This document shows, one piece after another, positions 1 through 10,907 of a stretch of 64,000 bases of DNA. Every line of letters begins with the position of its first letter. Position 1 is the first letter of the stretch. Both the position numbers and the translations under genes were made by a program. The notes under the pieces are model-generated. The model was not told the DNA's origin and searched no databases. It saw nothing but the letters and a program-made list of their open reading frames with translations. Origin of the DNA: Dipylidium caninum (lineage: Eukaryota > Platyhelminthes > Cestoda > Cyclophyllidea > Dipylidiidae); the NCBI GenBank assembly GCA_017562135.1, contig QEYB01001053.1, positions 1 to 64,000 on the forward strand. Direction: 5' to 3'.

Positions 1-69
1 CAAGGAGGAGAGATGCTGACGGGAACAGAATAGCATTTTGGCCGTGGCGATGCTGGGTGGCAGGTGCCC

Positions 70-213
70 AAACCGGAAGTTTTCGGCTTCGGTACCTCAC
101 CACGGTTGGCTGTCTGGTGGCGGTGCCATCAAACATCTGGACTCTGTTTTGTTGCACCGAGATCTCAAACCTCAAGCATGACCATACCTTCGTCAGCTCC
201 GTCGCCGCCTTGG
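70..213 (+). CDS. SLC10-family transporter, penultimate exon (frame-damaged)
   Basis: This exon lies just upstream, in gene order, of the intact SLC10 exon at 4984. The three forward frames in turn give pieces of the SLC10 core: a Gly-rich GGGA segment, then SNIWTLF, then LLHRDLK, then SMT, then FVSSVAALG. That is the order seen around the Na+-binding region of the family. It ends with a GTGAGT donor at 214 in phase 1, and joining it to the next exon gives ALG-MMPL, a family hallmark. No single frame stays open: I count at least four one-base shifts in about 140 bases, while the downstream exon has none. Either the consensus is poor here or this exon is decaying. The upstream boundary is uncertain, and earlier exons lie left of the window. 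Confidence 0.55.
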
Positions 214-3019
214 GTGAGTTACTTTTCTCCACGCCAATGGGGCCTATCCCACTTCGGCGTGTTGCAGGTGAATTGCTTGAAGTAGGAGAGGAGTCCTCTT
301 TTGCTAACATCTTGCCCTGATCTGGTCAGGGTTTGCCTCCTGACCACATCCCCGTCTCTGACCTCTCCACAGCGTTTTCACGCCTGTTAACCTGCACTAC
401 GAGGCCCAGTGTCTCAAAAGCTTTCTTGGCTTCGGATTATTTTAAACTATCATTCGTTAGCGCACTGCCGACATTTTAGGTTTGTGGGCAACATGTCCCT
501 TACGCTGCTTTCCCGAAGGGTCCCATTAAGAATATATTCCAGCAATCGCGTCTTCACTTCCAATGCGACAGTATTTACTTGCATGCGTGCTCGTAAATTC
601 GACAGCCCAAATTCTGGGGTGTTGCCACAAACCGACCGAGCACAGCGGCGGTGCGTTGCGCATTGGGGAGAGCTCATTTTCAAATGGGCACATCACCGTC
701 GTGTCCAACTCAAGTAGGAGAAAAAGACAACGAGAGGCTCATTAAAACCCCTACTACAACCCTTCCTCCTTTTACCCACACCCAACGAGGTCCACTGGCC
801 TTTCACTAGTAAACACGAATGCGAATGCCACTTAAACGCACCCTCAACTTGGGCGTAAATATTCGAACTCGCACTCGCCTGAGACGAGAGGCAAGCCGTG
901 GGAGGTTTCTCTTTCCGGGGACCATCTGAATCCGTTCATACAAGTCGCAGGGTCCCAACGTGGACCTCTTGAGGAACTGGCATTAGGTGATTGGGAGTAG
1001 ACTCTCTGGAGGGGTAGAGGAGGGGAGGGGGAAAGCAAAGCCCTCGGACAATGACGCATTAGGAGGGAAGTCTAAGGGGTCACCGCACACCGACGCACCA
1101 TGTATTTTAGTGTCATTTTTGTCTGCGCCGTGTTTTGCCCAGATCGAATGATGAAAGAGCTCCCGTATTGACTCCATTGCCGCAACCGCCCCTGCGCCAT
1201 GCGCGCCACTAGTCGCGTCGGGCTAAACGATTGCTGAGTGGCATGTGTTGTAGGTTTTAAGAAAAGGGCTTTGGAGGGTAGAAACGAGGTTTCTGATTGC
1301 GTGTTCTCCTTGGGATGAGCCTGTTCTAGTGACGGGCTTTAGAAATGATGAGTGTTGGGGCAGGGGGGGGGAAAAGACTAACCGCTTGTTTTCACGCTCT
1401 CCCCTGCCCCAGAAAAAACTGCCTTGCCTAATTTATTCCTCTCTCGCCAATGTTTACCGTAGATTAATTTGATCGCTAAACTTCTCCGCGAGAAGTTCAC
1501 ATACTGTTTTTCATACACAATTGCCAATCAGCCGGTAGCGTGTGCCCTACTCAAATAGAAATAAGTTAAGATGCATCGTCAGAGGGATTTTAATTGGGGG
1601 TCAATGGCCAACCTTCCTTTCTCTCTTTCTGTTTCAATGCGTTACTCTAACCAACGTTGGGATTGTTTCTTACTGGAAGAAAAAACCCGGCGTGGTTGTT
1701 AAGGCAAGAAAGCTAGAAGCAAGGTGAAGTGGGAGACGTTAACCGCGAAGAGAAGCGAGAAAGAGTACGGCGCCCGACCCCCCTCCCCTCACCACGACGA
1801 CACTGCCAATTTCAAGGTGGCTTCTGCCTTCGCCCCTAAAACGAATTTTAAAAAGACCTTGGCGAAGGTGGATCGAAACACTGGGACCAAATGGGACCAA
1901 TATCGTACATGCCTCCCCCTTCCCTCACCACCACTGGGGCAGATTTTTTCCGTCTCCTACCTGGTATGGCTACGCATGGCATCTTCCGTCAAAACACTTA
2001 CCACTATTTCATTGGAGGCCGACATGTCGCATGTTCCATACTAGTCCCCTCAGGACAACATTAGTTGATTGGCACGCAAGAATGACCTTGAAGGACCATC
2101 ACAATAGAGTATGGAGAACTGTAAATTAAGCGTACTATCATTGCCACTGACGCTCTGAAAGGGCGGACTTACAATGAAATCATGGCGGAAAGTTCAGGGG
2201 TTCCGGAGACCGAACGGACGTGCCTTCAGCGTCAGTCTCCTATAAGTGCTTGGCCAAGGCAACTGATCAAGCCTCCTGTATTCACTTCAATGGAAGAGTT
2301 TTGAATGCCCTGATAAGCGGAAAAATGTCAATGACCCACACACACTCAATTTGTCCTCAAGCACACAAAAAAGAGCAATTTTGGGTACGAGGAAAAGTTT
2401 TAAGCCTTTATCAACTAAGGACTGATGATGACGATGAAAGCGAACGGCGCCGATGGTAGCGGTGGTGAGTCGAGTAACATACACTTTTTCAGTTTTTGAG
2501 ATTATGGAAAGTTGATAGGGTGTGCACCGAAGTAGATGACAAGTACACGCGAATACTTATGTGTGGTTCCGCTAATGGGTTTCTTGAAAGGCAGATAACT
2601 CTTCTTTCTTCCATCAAAGTGAACTTCACAGTGTGTTAACGTTCCCTGTTGAATGTGCAATAAAGCACCCCTTCCTCTTCCAAACTCTATCCGCCAGTCC
2701 TCACAATCAGCGAGCTTCTTGAGCCCAAGTGACTTCATTCCCATGTAAAGTCGCAATTGCACCCTATCGAAAACCCGCCCGCCCCTCCCCCCCCCTTCCG
2801 AGGAAAGTTCTCCTGTGGCTCCTCAACCCTCCCACCGACACAAAGGGTGTCTTGTGGCCCTCGTTGATCCCCTGTCGCGCAGTTCCCATTATTCATCCAC
2901 CTCGGCCCATTTTGTACAGTGGGAAAGATGACGCAGGGCGGGTGAGTGGAAACAGTTACCTCGGTGGCAGGTGGCAAATTTTTGTCCATCAGGCCTACTC
3001 AACCCATCAGAATCACAAT

Positions 3020-3054
3020 CAGATCAGATCAGATCCGATCCGATCCGATCCGAT
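3020..3054. repeat. Pentanucleotide microsatellite (AGATC/CGATC)n
   Basis: About seven tandem 5-bp units, beginning as AGATC and changing to CGATC within the array. Confidence 0.9.
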
Positions 3055-3250
3055 TGTCATGTTAAGGAAACCATCAAGAGACACACTCGTCGTCAGCTAT
3101 CCGTCCGTGGCGTCTCAAAGTGGTGAGGTTAGGTAAAACCGCGGGGTGGGGGAAATCAAGGGGAGGGGAGGGGAGGGAAAGTGGGCAAGAAAGGACGACG
3201 ACGGAAGACGTTGGAGTGGAGTAGAGTGGAGGAGAAGAGACGCGAAAAAA

Positions 3251-4340
3251 TCTGGATGTTAGACTGCCGAATACCAGAGGCACTTGAGGCTCAGGAGTGC
3301 AGATGAAAGTCACTCGCAAGACCATTAGGCGTGTAACTCACGTCAGAAAAGGCAAAAGGCAAAAAGGCATGGAAAAAGCTGTCGTAGGGAAAGAAGCGAT
3401 TGAATGAAGAACAGCAGTTACAAGAGAAACGTCTTAGGAACACGAGAGAGTTAAAGTGGATCCCAGCATTCACGATAAAAGCAAGCATCAGTTACAAAAG
3501 GAAGTGGAAGGGAGGAAGCGGAGGACAAGACAAGACAGAGTAAGAGAAGCTTGGCATTAGACTGGGCAGGTCCGAAGATGCCACTGATGGGCACCGAAGG
3601 ATTCCTGACTTTGAGAAGGCACAAGAAACCTTGAAAAACCTTCGCCAAATGGTGATCGAAAGAAAAGGGCAAAGGATAAGAGGCTCATGTCATGTCCAGC
3701 CCAAAGCGTAAGTATAACTGGGCAAAGAGTAAGCCGGCTAAAGTAGCGGAAAAAACCGGTAAATCAGAAGAAAATGAGACCAGCGGAGCGTTGCGACTGC
3801 GAAGAAGAAGGTGATGAACTCGCCTGTAAACAGGGTGAGAGTTAGCTTTGGCTGGCGAACAAACTCCAAGGCTGAAATACCACGCCACGATCGCTTCTGC
3901 TTATGTTAGAACTCGCAACCCCAAAGGGAGCAGATCCGAGACCACCAGCGTTAATATCAAAGTACGAGGCAATGAGAGAAAACAATTTACTTAATTGGCC
4001 TAGTAGGCGTGTGTGTCTGCCGCATGCGCTGGCACTGCGTCATTGAGATGAGGCTTTCTAGGGATGGTTCCACCTGCCACAAACGTCACCCACCTTGTTG
4101 AGAGCACAGAGCATGGGCTTGCCGACGAGGCGGCCCAGAGCGTGGCGTTGCAACTGGCTCACCAGTAAGACCCGCGGCTGCTATAGGCCCACGCAGTGGT
4201 GCATGTTGGTTGGCCTGAAAACCCAGGGAGTCCAGGACTACCAGAAGACAGGCGGTTCGCTCCACGTGCTTCAGGAAGGCCGCGTGACGCGACGGCGAAC
4301 GGCGACGTGGACAGGACGCACGCGACTGCTCATCGCCACC
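3251..4340 (-). pseudogene. Inverted partial copy of GTPBP10 exon 4 and intron 4
   Basis: Read on the minus strand, this block matches 8691-9632 base for base over most of its length; by eye about 90% identity outside indels. It starts abruptly inside GTPBP10 exon 4 at codons GGDEQSR, keeps FLKHVERTACLLVVLDSLGF, crosses the exon 4 donor (AACAAG|GTGGGT) and continues some 700 bases into the intron. It lacks the exon's acceptor and P-loop. It has a 12-base insertion and one extra G that breaks the frame after GPIAAAG, so it cannot encode the domain. It also carries about 100 bases near 3305-3405 that are missing from the source copy. It sits in the SLC10 intron, where SLC10 transcription would produce it as antisense to GTPBP10. 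Confidence 0.9.
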
Positions 4341-4983
4341 GAGAAGCGTTACTATTACTCCAGTGATTATGCAACTACAAATAGCCCAACAAAACTCCCA
4401 AACGGAAGAGCAACAAGAATGCCAAGAAAACACCCCACAAAGGCCTACGATGAGAGAATGGGGAAAGATCCAAACTCACAAATCTCGGCCACTTTGCCAA
4501 CATTATGACACGATTTACCAAAACCGACTATTACAGAGCTCAGGGAGACGAGGGCTAAGCGTCACGCATTCGGACGCCACCGACCAAATAACACTAAGTA
4601 CCGCGTCGCCTACTTTAACTCGGAAAACTTCTCAACAACTCTCACTCAAGTATCCCTATAGGAAGTGATTGACTGACGATAAATTTCATGGAAATTTCGT
4701 CCTGAAGACTTTCCGTCTCCTACCTGTCGGCTACCATGGCATCTTCCGTCACCACCTACCACGAAACCCAAAAGCCAGCAGTGTATAAGGAACAGGCATT
4801 TTCGTCAACAAGTGGTCTTCTCTACTTGGTAAAGAGGAAATCCAGGTACTAGTTTAGGACTCACCTCTTTGAGGTAATTCCGCTTTTGACAAATTACCCA
4901 CCTATTAGAGACGGGAGGGCTGACTCAAACAATGATCCTCACGTGTGAACATTAGGCGCAGAATTAACATCTTCTATTTTCAG

Positions 4984-5639
4984 GCATGATGCCCTTAATA
5001 CTCTTCATCTACGGACGCTTCTTGCTCGACACCAAAGCGACCCACATCCCCCTACTCCCAAATGGCCGTACAACTGTGCTACTTATGGTTCCCGCCTTCC
5101 TTGGCATGCTGATGAAATGGCGTTGGCCGAAGGTGGCCAAGTGTTGTGTCAGCCGCCTCCTTAAACCACTGACCTTTGTCTTCATCTCCTTTGTCATCGG
5201 ATTCAGTATCTACGCCAATCTACCCATCTACGCCCTATTGGGAGCCTATCCCCTCCTCTTCCCCACGGCAGCTGCGCTCCCATGGATTGGATTTCTCCTC
5301 GCCGGCGTAGTCGCCTGGCTCTGTCGGCGTTCTCGGGCTGAGATACTCACAATATCTATAGAGACCGGCATTAAGAACGTTGGAATCGCGACACTCGTTC
5401 TCATCTACTCAATGCCTCAACCAGAGGGCGATATTGGAGCCGTGATCCCTCTCGCGATGACCCTCTTTATACCCATACCACTGATGATTGCATACGCCAT
5501 TGTGGTGGCCAGAGAAGGAAAGTGCTCACAGTGCTGTCGCAAGAAGGAGGGTAGTGCAATTACAGAAAGGAATGAAGAACAACACGAACCGTTGAGCCCC
5601 TCCCCAAAAAATCACCTCTTCGAGACGGCCCCTCTCTAA
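4984..5639 (+). CDS. SLC10 (sodium/bile-acid cotransporter) family, C-terminal exon
   Basis: This last exon encodes 217 residues from the MMPL motif to a TAA stop. The SLC10 family comprises secondary transporters of the plasma membrane or endomembranes; members carry bile acids or steroid sulfates, and some are orphans. The family signature is seen as ETGIKNVGIATL (ETGxQN in most members, with K replacing Q here). Hydrophobic segments match the last five helices, at about residues 1-12, 29-41, 62-84, 92-115 and 165-180. A cysteine-rich, polar cytosolic tail follows, ending ETAPL. An acceptor (ttttcag) precedes position 4984, and the phase fits the exon ending at 213. Which SLC10 subtype this is, and its substrate, cannot be told. 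The frame is clean. Confidence 0.85.
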
Positions 5640-6015
5640 ATGTCGCCGTCTCCACACCACTTTGTGCACCTTCTTTCACAGAAAATCTACTCTCTCACTG
5701 ATTCCCTCTTTCTTTGTTCTTTTTTCTTCACCTGTCATTTCAACAAAGAGGATACGAGTCGAATAATTTGAAAACGAACACAATTACTACATCAGTGAGC
5801 CTGATGAATTCTCGAAATACAAAAGACTACTTTCTGAAACGAGGAAAGATTGTAAGGGATGGGAAGAACAAAACCGCACAAGAAGCACTACTGAAGGCAA
5901 ATAACATACCGAAATGTGTCGTTGCAATCTCCATACCCGACTGAATAGTAGGCAAATGCAAGGGCTGACATTTCGCCATGAACAGAGTAGCAATATGGGG
6001 ATTGAGGGCTTAGGT

Positions 6016-6798
6016 TTATTTATATCGCCTTCGCTCAAACATGTACACTGGCGCACGTTTAGCATTTCCTTTACGAAGGACCTTGTGCTTGAAACCCTTG
6101 CTCCTCTACGAAAAACAGATTCCCCAATAACAAAACGGAACCAGGAAAGGAGGCATCAATGCACAGAATAACGCTTACAGCCAGATCATCCTTTGCTTCG
6201 CGCTGCCGGATGGCGAGTTTCAGTTTTTCTGCCCTAGTCAAACGATCCGAAAGCTCCTTATAACCGGCTGCCTGTAGGCGCATCACTTCATCTGCCACAG
6301 ACGCTGATAAGCTGGCAGGAATTCGAGTTGCCACCACCGAAGCCTCAAACGATGACTTCACAGCACGCGCCTCCTCCATTGTCTCCACAAAAACCGTTCG
6401 CTTAGGTCTGAGGCGCTTCGATGTCACTGAAGGGTCTGCGGGCAGGAGGTTGAAGCGCGACTCAAGTGTTCGAATTTTTGACAGCTCTGTTGCCAGTTCG
6501 TGACGCAGATATACAAGGTCACGAGAAAGCATCTCAATTAGCTGGCAGTCATTGTACTTCTTGGCATTGTCCAGGCGAATATGACCCTTTTCCCACCTTA
6601 CAGTTGGAATTAGCACGAAAGGCTTACTCACAGAATGGGCGGAGTTTATGCATGGCGAAATAAAATTCGTCCTCATTTTTCGTTAGGGCTTTTTCGTCTA
6701 AGCTCGCGAAGACGTTCGCGTTTGGATTCCTCGTCTCTGGCTCGCAATACAAAATCCTTCTTCTTGGGAAGCGGTCCCAATTTGCCTCTGGAAGCCGG
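6016..6798 (-). CDS. UTP11: UTP11, small-subunit processome protein (exons 2-4)
   Basis: UTP11 is a nucleolar U3 snoRNP-associated protein needed for 18S rRNA maturation. Exons on the minus strand are 6798-6632, 6596-6179 and 6105-6016. The conserved order is clear: KKKDFVLRARDEESKRERL, then NEDEFYFAMHKL, then KRTVFVETMEEARAV, then the basic tail PVYMFERRRYK and a stop. Introns are 35 nt (6597-6631) and 73 nt (6106-6178). Two frame problems exist. A run of five A (6690-6694 on the complement) has one base too many in the first exon shown. The phase across the 35-nt intron is then one base short. Together they cancel, but the stretch between is unreadable. The short N-terminal exon, expected upstream before GTPBP10, was not found. 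The total of about 225 residues here plus a short first exon fits the family's roughly 250 aa. Confidence 0.88.
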
Positions 6799-7433
6799 CT
6801 AGCCGCATGGAGTGTTATGTGCGTGGAAAGGGAAGTACCTGAGACCTTTCCTTATGCAAGCGGGCATTTCGCTTGTGTATACTTTTGAACGAGGCGAAAG
6901 GCATGTTGGCACGGCAAAAAGCGCACACTGCTGGGGGAACTCCCTTCCCTATTGGTCCACTCGAAAGGAGGAGAGAGCGACAGTGCAGTGGCTATTGAGG
7001 TGACAAACGTTTCCCCTAGAAAATGAAGTTGCCGAAGTGAAAGCTCAAAAGCGGAGCTAAGTATTCACAGCAAATATCGCATCAGTTTGCGAGGACCAGC
7101 AGGGTAGTGGCAAAAGCTGATATGCCGCAAAAGAAACGGTCGAGGAACACATTATGTTCTTTTCACCAAATATTGAATTGTCCTCTCTCGTTAAATGCCC
7201 TGAGCATTGCACGCCCAATCGTGCACTCGATAATTTGTGCATTCGTCATGCAAGTGAGTCTACGCGCACAAAATGCCAACACAACTACGTGTCATCCAGC
7301 GCTTTCAGGCCATATTTACCATATTTACCTCATTCCGCCGTTCTCAAACCCACATCCCTCTTTATTCGTAAGTGTGTCCTTGACAGTGCCGCACTGACAT
7401 CTCTGATTGGACGTCGCTCTGTGTGTGCATGCG
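6799..7433. promoter_or_regulatory. Divergent UTP11/GTPBP10 upstream region
   Basis: UTP11 reads left and GTPBP10 reads right from this 635-bp interval, so it must hold the start of both genes, including the missing first exon of UTP11. I could not place that exon or a core promoter motif. Confidence 0.4.
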
Positions 7434-10342
7434 ATGAGCAGAAGGGCCCGGCAGTTTGTCGACCGTCTCCGTATTTACGTGAAGTCCGGTTCAGGCAGTG
7501 CAGGCAATCCCCTGATCCGTGGGAAAGGTGGCAACGGTGGCAGCGTTTACCTACGCAGCGTTGACGGACGCACCCTCACCGATGTTCTCACTGAGAATCC
7601 GAAGAAGCGGTTTATCGTAGGGAGCCATTCTAAGACTAATATTTCTTGCTGTTATTTGCGTAGGCTAGCTGTGGCCATCCGTGCAGTTCTCGACGCAATG
7701 TTTGCTTAGGCGTCAACGCAGCTGATATTGAGGTCGCCGTGCCGGTTGGCATTTCAGTCTCCGTTAGCAATCCGGGCGAGCCCACCAGATTGGTAGGTGA
7801 TCTCGACAGACACGACCAACGCATTCTTGTTGCCCAAGGCGGTGTGGGCGGCTCGCCTGTCACCAATTACATCGGGTGTCCGGGGGAGGCTCGATCTCTC
7901 GTGTTGGATTTAAAGGTGTAACCGTCGCGTAATTCATAATCTGGGCTATAGTTAATGGCGGATATCGGTCTTATTGGACTTCCGAATGCTGGGAAGTCCA
8001 GTCTACTGCAGGCGCTGTCGGGTGCTAAGGCTAAAAATTGCCTCATATCCATTCACCACGCTGAGACCTCAAATTGCGGCGATTAGCTACCCGGATCATC
8101 GTAGAATCACTATGACAGATCTACCCGGTAAGTCTTTTACCCTTGTAATTTCGTGTGATGTTGGTGTAAATATGCGTCTGACTATTGCATAGCGTTGTTA
8201 TCAAGTTCTGCAATTATTCGTTTTTGCGAGGTATTCTGTGTTATTCAGGTGTGAGATTAAAGGAAACGCTTATCGTGGAATTTAGAGACACTCGTTTGGA
8301 GTTGCTCTTTGTTCTGTGTTTGGGACAAAGCCCTTGGTAGGCAGTTGTCAGTCGCTTTGGATAATTATTTCGGGCTTGTTGAAAGTGCAAGTTCTCCTGC
8401 GTCGTTTGATTTGGACATTGTGTCTCGTTGTTCAAAATGAAGAATGTGTTGATTAATTTTCGCACTATCGTAACGAGCGTGTGGCCTTGTTTGGGGGCGT
8501 GGCAGCACAGCGAACCCTGCAATGCCAGATGTCAAATATGTGGGAGGAGAACGGGAGACTGTTAATGGTAACAGGAGTTGTGGAGATATGACTTCGTAGA
8601 GATTGAAGTTTGAAGCCTTGTTGCCTCTAGTGCAATTCGTGTTGCATCACTCTCCTTGTACCAGGTCTGGCGGACATAGCCGCCAAATTAGGTGGCGATG
8701 AGCAGTCCCGCGCGTACCCGCCGCCGTCGCGTCACACGGCCTTCCTGAAGCACGTGGAGCGAACCGCCTGTCTTCTGGTAGTCCTGGACTCCCTGGGTTT
8801 TCAGGCCAACCAACACGCGGCACTGCGTGGGCCCATAGCAGCCGCGGTCTTGCTGGTGGGCCAGTTGCAACGCCACGCTCTGGGCCGCCTCGTCGGCAAG
8901 CCCATGCTCTGTGCTCTCAACAAGGTGGGTGACGTTTGTGGCAAGTGGAGCCATCCCTAGAAAGCCTCGTCTCAATGACGTAGCGCCAACGCATGCGGCA
9001 GACACACACGCCTACTAGGCCAATTAAGTAAATTGTTTTCTCTCATGGCCTCGTGCTTTGATATTAACGCTGATGATCTGGGATCTGCTCCCTTTGGGCT
9101 TGCGAGTTCTAACATAAGCAGAAGCGATCGTGGCGTGGTATCCAGCCTTGGCGTTTGTTCGCCAGCCATTGCTGACTCTCATCCTGTTACAGGATGGTTC
9201 TTCTTCTTTTCCGCAGTCACACTTGGCTGGTTTCATTTTCTTCTCATTTACCGGTTTTTTCCTACTCCGGCTTACTCTTTGCCCAGTCATATTTACGCTT
9301 GTGGAGATGACATGAGCCCCTTTCCTTTGCCCTTTCTTTCGATCACCATTTGGGCGAAGATTGTTGAAAGTTTCTTGCGCCTTCTTAAAGGTCAGGAATC
9401 CTTCGGTTGCCCATCAGTGGCATCTTCGAAACTACCCAGTCTGTTGCCCAGCTTGTCTTGTCCTCCGCTTCCTCCCTTCCACTTCCTTTTGTCTAATGCA
9501 TTTTATTGTGAATGCTGGGATCCACTTTAACTCTCTTCGTGTCCCCTAAGACGTTTCTCTTGTGACCGCGCTTCTTCTTCATCTGCACTCCTGAGGCTCA
9601 AGTGCCTTTGGTATTCGGCAGTCTACATCCAGACCTGTCGCACAAACACACACACACGTCATAAGCATATATTCCACATTCGAAGTCTTAATGCGTTCAC
9701 AACACTTTGTCCATGTTGGCGTATAGGAATTTTTTGTCGACTTGAACGTTACCCTGCATGAGCTCGCATCTACCCTGGCTAAGGCATGAAATAGAAACTG
9801 ATGTCTACTGACTTTAATCCTTTTTTTGTGAATTTGCAATCGTGGTCGATTCATTTCAAACACCTCATACTACCCAAATACCAAGTTGCCCTTCCCCACC
9901 AAACCCTTGGCAGGTTGTCAACTTGATGAAAGTGCTTTAATTTCATCCTTTGTTAGATTGATTTGCCCTACGCGCGGGAGGCGGCGGAGGAAGCGAAAGA
10001 AGTACTGTTGAACAACGATGTTGACGCCATTTTGAAGGCTAGCGGACTTCCGTCGTCCCTTCTTCCTCGCCACGAATTCCACTTTGAAGACGTCTACATG
10101 GTCTCTGCTTCGCAGCGTATAAATCTCCTGGGTAGTCTCCTCTATATTGCCTACCGAACACTTTTTAAATCGAGTGCTGTTTAACACAAATGTTTCACTG
10201 TTCAGAGCTCAAGGTCGGCTTGCGCCATTGGCTTGATGTTATCGAGTTGAGACGTCGTAAAAGTGACTTGGAAGAAGCGGAAAGGAGTTGCAAAGAAGTC
10301 ATTGAGTCCTCCCTCAAGGATCACCTACCCAGAGCGCATTGA
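7434..10342 (+). CDS. GTPBP10: GTPBP10, Obg-type GTPase of mitochondrial ribosome assembly
   Basis: This is a complete gene. Exons are 7434-7616, 7664-7915, 7952-8127, 8665-8924, 9957-10131 and 10206-10342; summed after removing one extra base they give 393 aa, against 387 in human. The Obg fold comes first, with glycine-rich KGGNGGSVYL and VAQGGVGG. The G domain follows: P-loop GLPNAGKSS, switch/G3 DLPG, G4 NK|ID split across exons 4 and 5, and the G5-like VSAS. The protein is an Obg-family GTPase acting in large-subunit maturation in mitochondria. Introns of 47 and 36 nt near the 5' end contrast with 1,032 nt for intron 4. Exon 3 has five A at 8033-8037 where four are required (AKIASYPFTT), a one-base frame break in a highly conserved stretch. 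The start is the first in-frame ATG after a TGA. AATAAA at 10549 is a possible poly(A) signal. Confidence 0.95.
8691..9632 (+). repeat. Source copy of inverted duplication A (GTPBP10 exon 4/intron 4)
   Basis: This segment is repeated in inverted orientation at 3251-4340. It includes the last 234 bases of intact exon 4, its donor, and the first 708 bases of intron 4. Homology ends abruptly after CATCCAGA at about 9632. Confidence 0.9.
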
Positions 10343-10548
10343 AACTGCCGGAGCTGGTTGTCTTCTTTGTAAATATACCAATGCTGATGTGCTTAAAGTA
10401 TACTCCAAAGACAATTTAATTTCTTGAGAACTTGGCGGAGGGGTGGGCGTATAGGGGGAATAGTCTCCACGTCCCAGTACATAACCAAAACAACGCCAAC
10501 CCCCGTGAAATTGATTTTATCAGTTTACCTCCACATCGAAAGTGTATC

Positions 10549-10554
10549 AATAAA
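10549..10554 (+). promoter_or_regulatory. Candidate poly(A) signal of GTPBP10
   Basis: AATAAA, 207 bases after the GTPBP10 stop and before the convergent SRCR-ZP gene ends at 10635. It is position evidence only. Confidence 0.4.
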
Positions 10555-10634
10555 TATGTGTTTGGACTGCGACAAGGTTACCAAGATCAATTATGGTGTA
10601 AATACGTGCAACAGTCAAGTTAAGGGGTGAGTGT

Positions 10635-10907
10635 CTACGCGCAGTAATTTTGCATACACTCCGGCGTAATCTCGTACATTTGACAGAGACGTGTCTGGCA
10701 GACCGCGAAGAGTTGTAGGAGGCTTCCACCGTTTGTTGGTTTTGAGGCTCTTTTGAAATAGGCAGTCTCGAAGGAGAAGCCGACTGCGTTTCGAGAAATC
10801 GGCAGCAGATGGATCTCGGAGTTCACAGGGCAGCCGTCCCTGATGACTGAAATGCTGCTGTTTGTGGCGGTTCCGGTGTTGGACAACCAACAGTTGCGTA
10901 GTATGAG
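10635..10907 (-). CDS. ZP-C terminal exon
   Basis: 91 codons ending in TAG. NCWLSNTGT, RDGCPVN, GFSFETAYF and VCQTRLC are classic ZP-C landmarks. A possible internal donor (T|GTATGC) would let the transcript continue to a membrane anchor. Confidence 0.85.
   Translation of the reverse strand, partial: LILRNCWLSNTGTATNSSISVIRDGCPVNSEIHLLPISRNAVGFSFETAYFKRASKPTNGGSLLQLFAVCQTRLCQMYEITPECMQNYCA

Larger units (their letters stand above)
214..4983 (+). other. SLC10 intron (4.77 kb)
   Basis: This is the interval between the two SLC10 exons. It holds a pentanucleotide repeat near 3020, an inverted partial copy of GTPBP10 exon 4 plus intron (3251-4340), and a 60-bp direct repeat pair (about 1946 and 4709). 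I found no conserved exon in it. A small hairpin (GGTCAGG/CCTGACC) lies at about 318-341. Confidence 0.5.

Noticed and set aside
4086..4342. A second functional GTPBP10 gene
   Set aside because: The copy starts mid-exon, has no acceptor or P-loop, and is frameshifted. It is a partial inverted duplicate.
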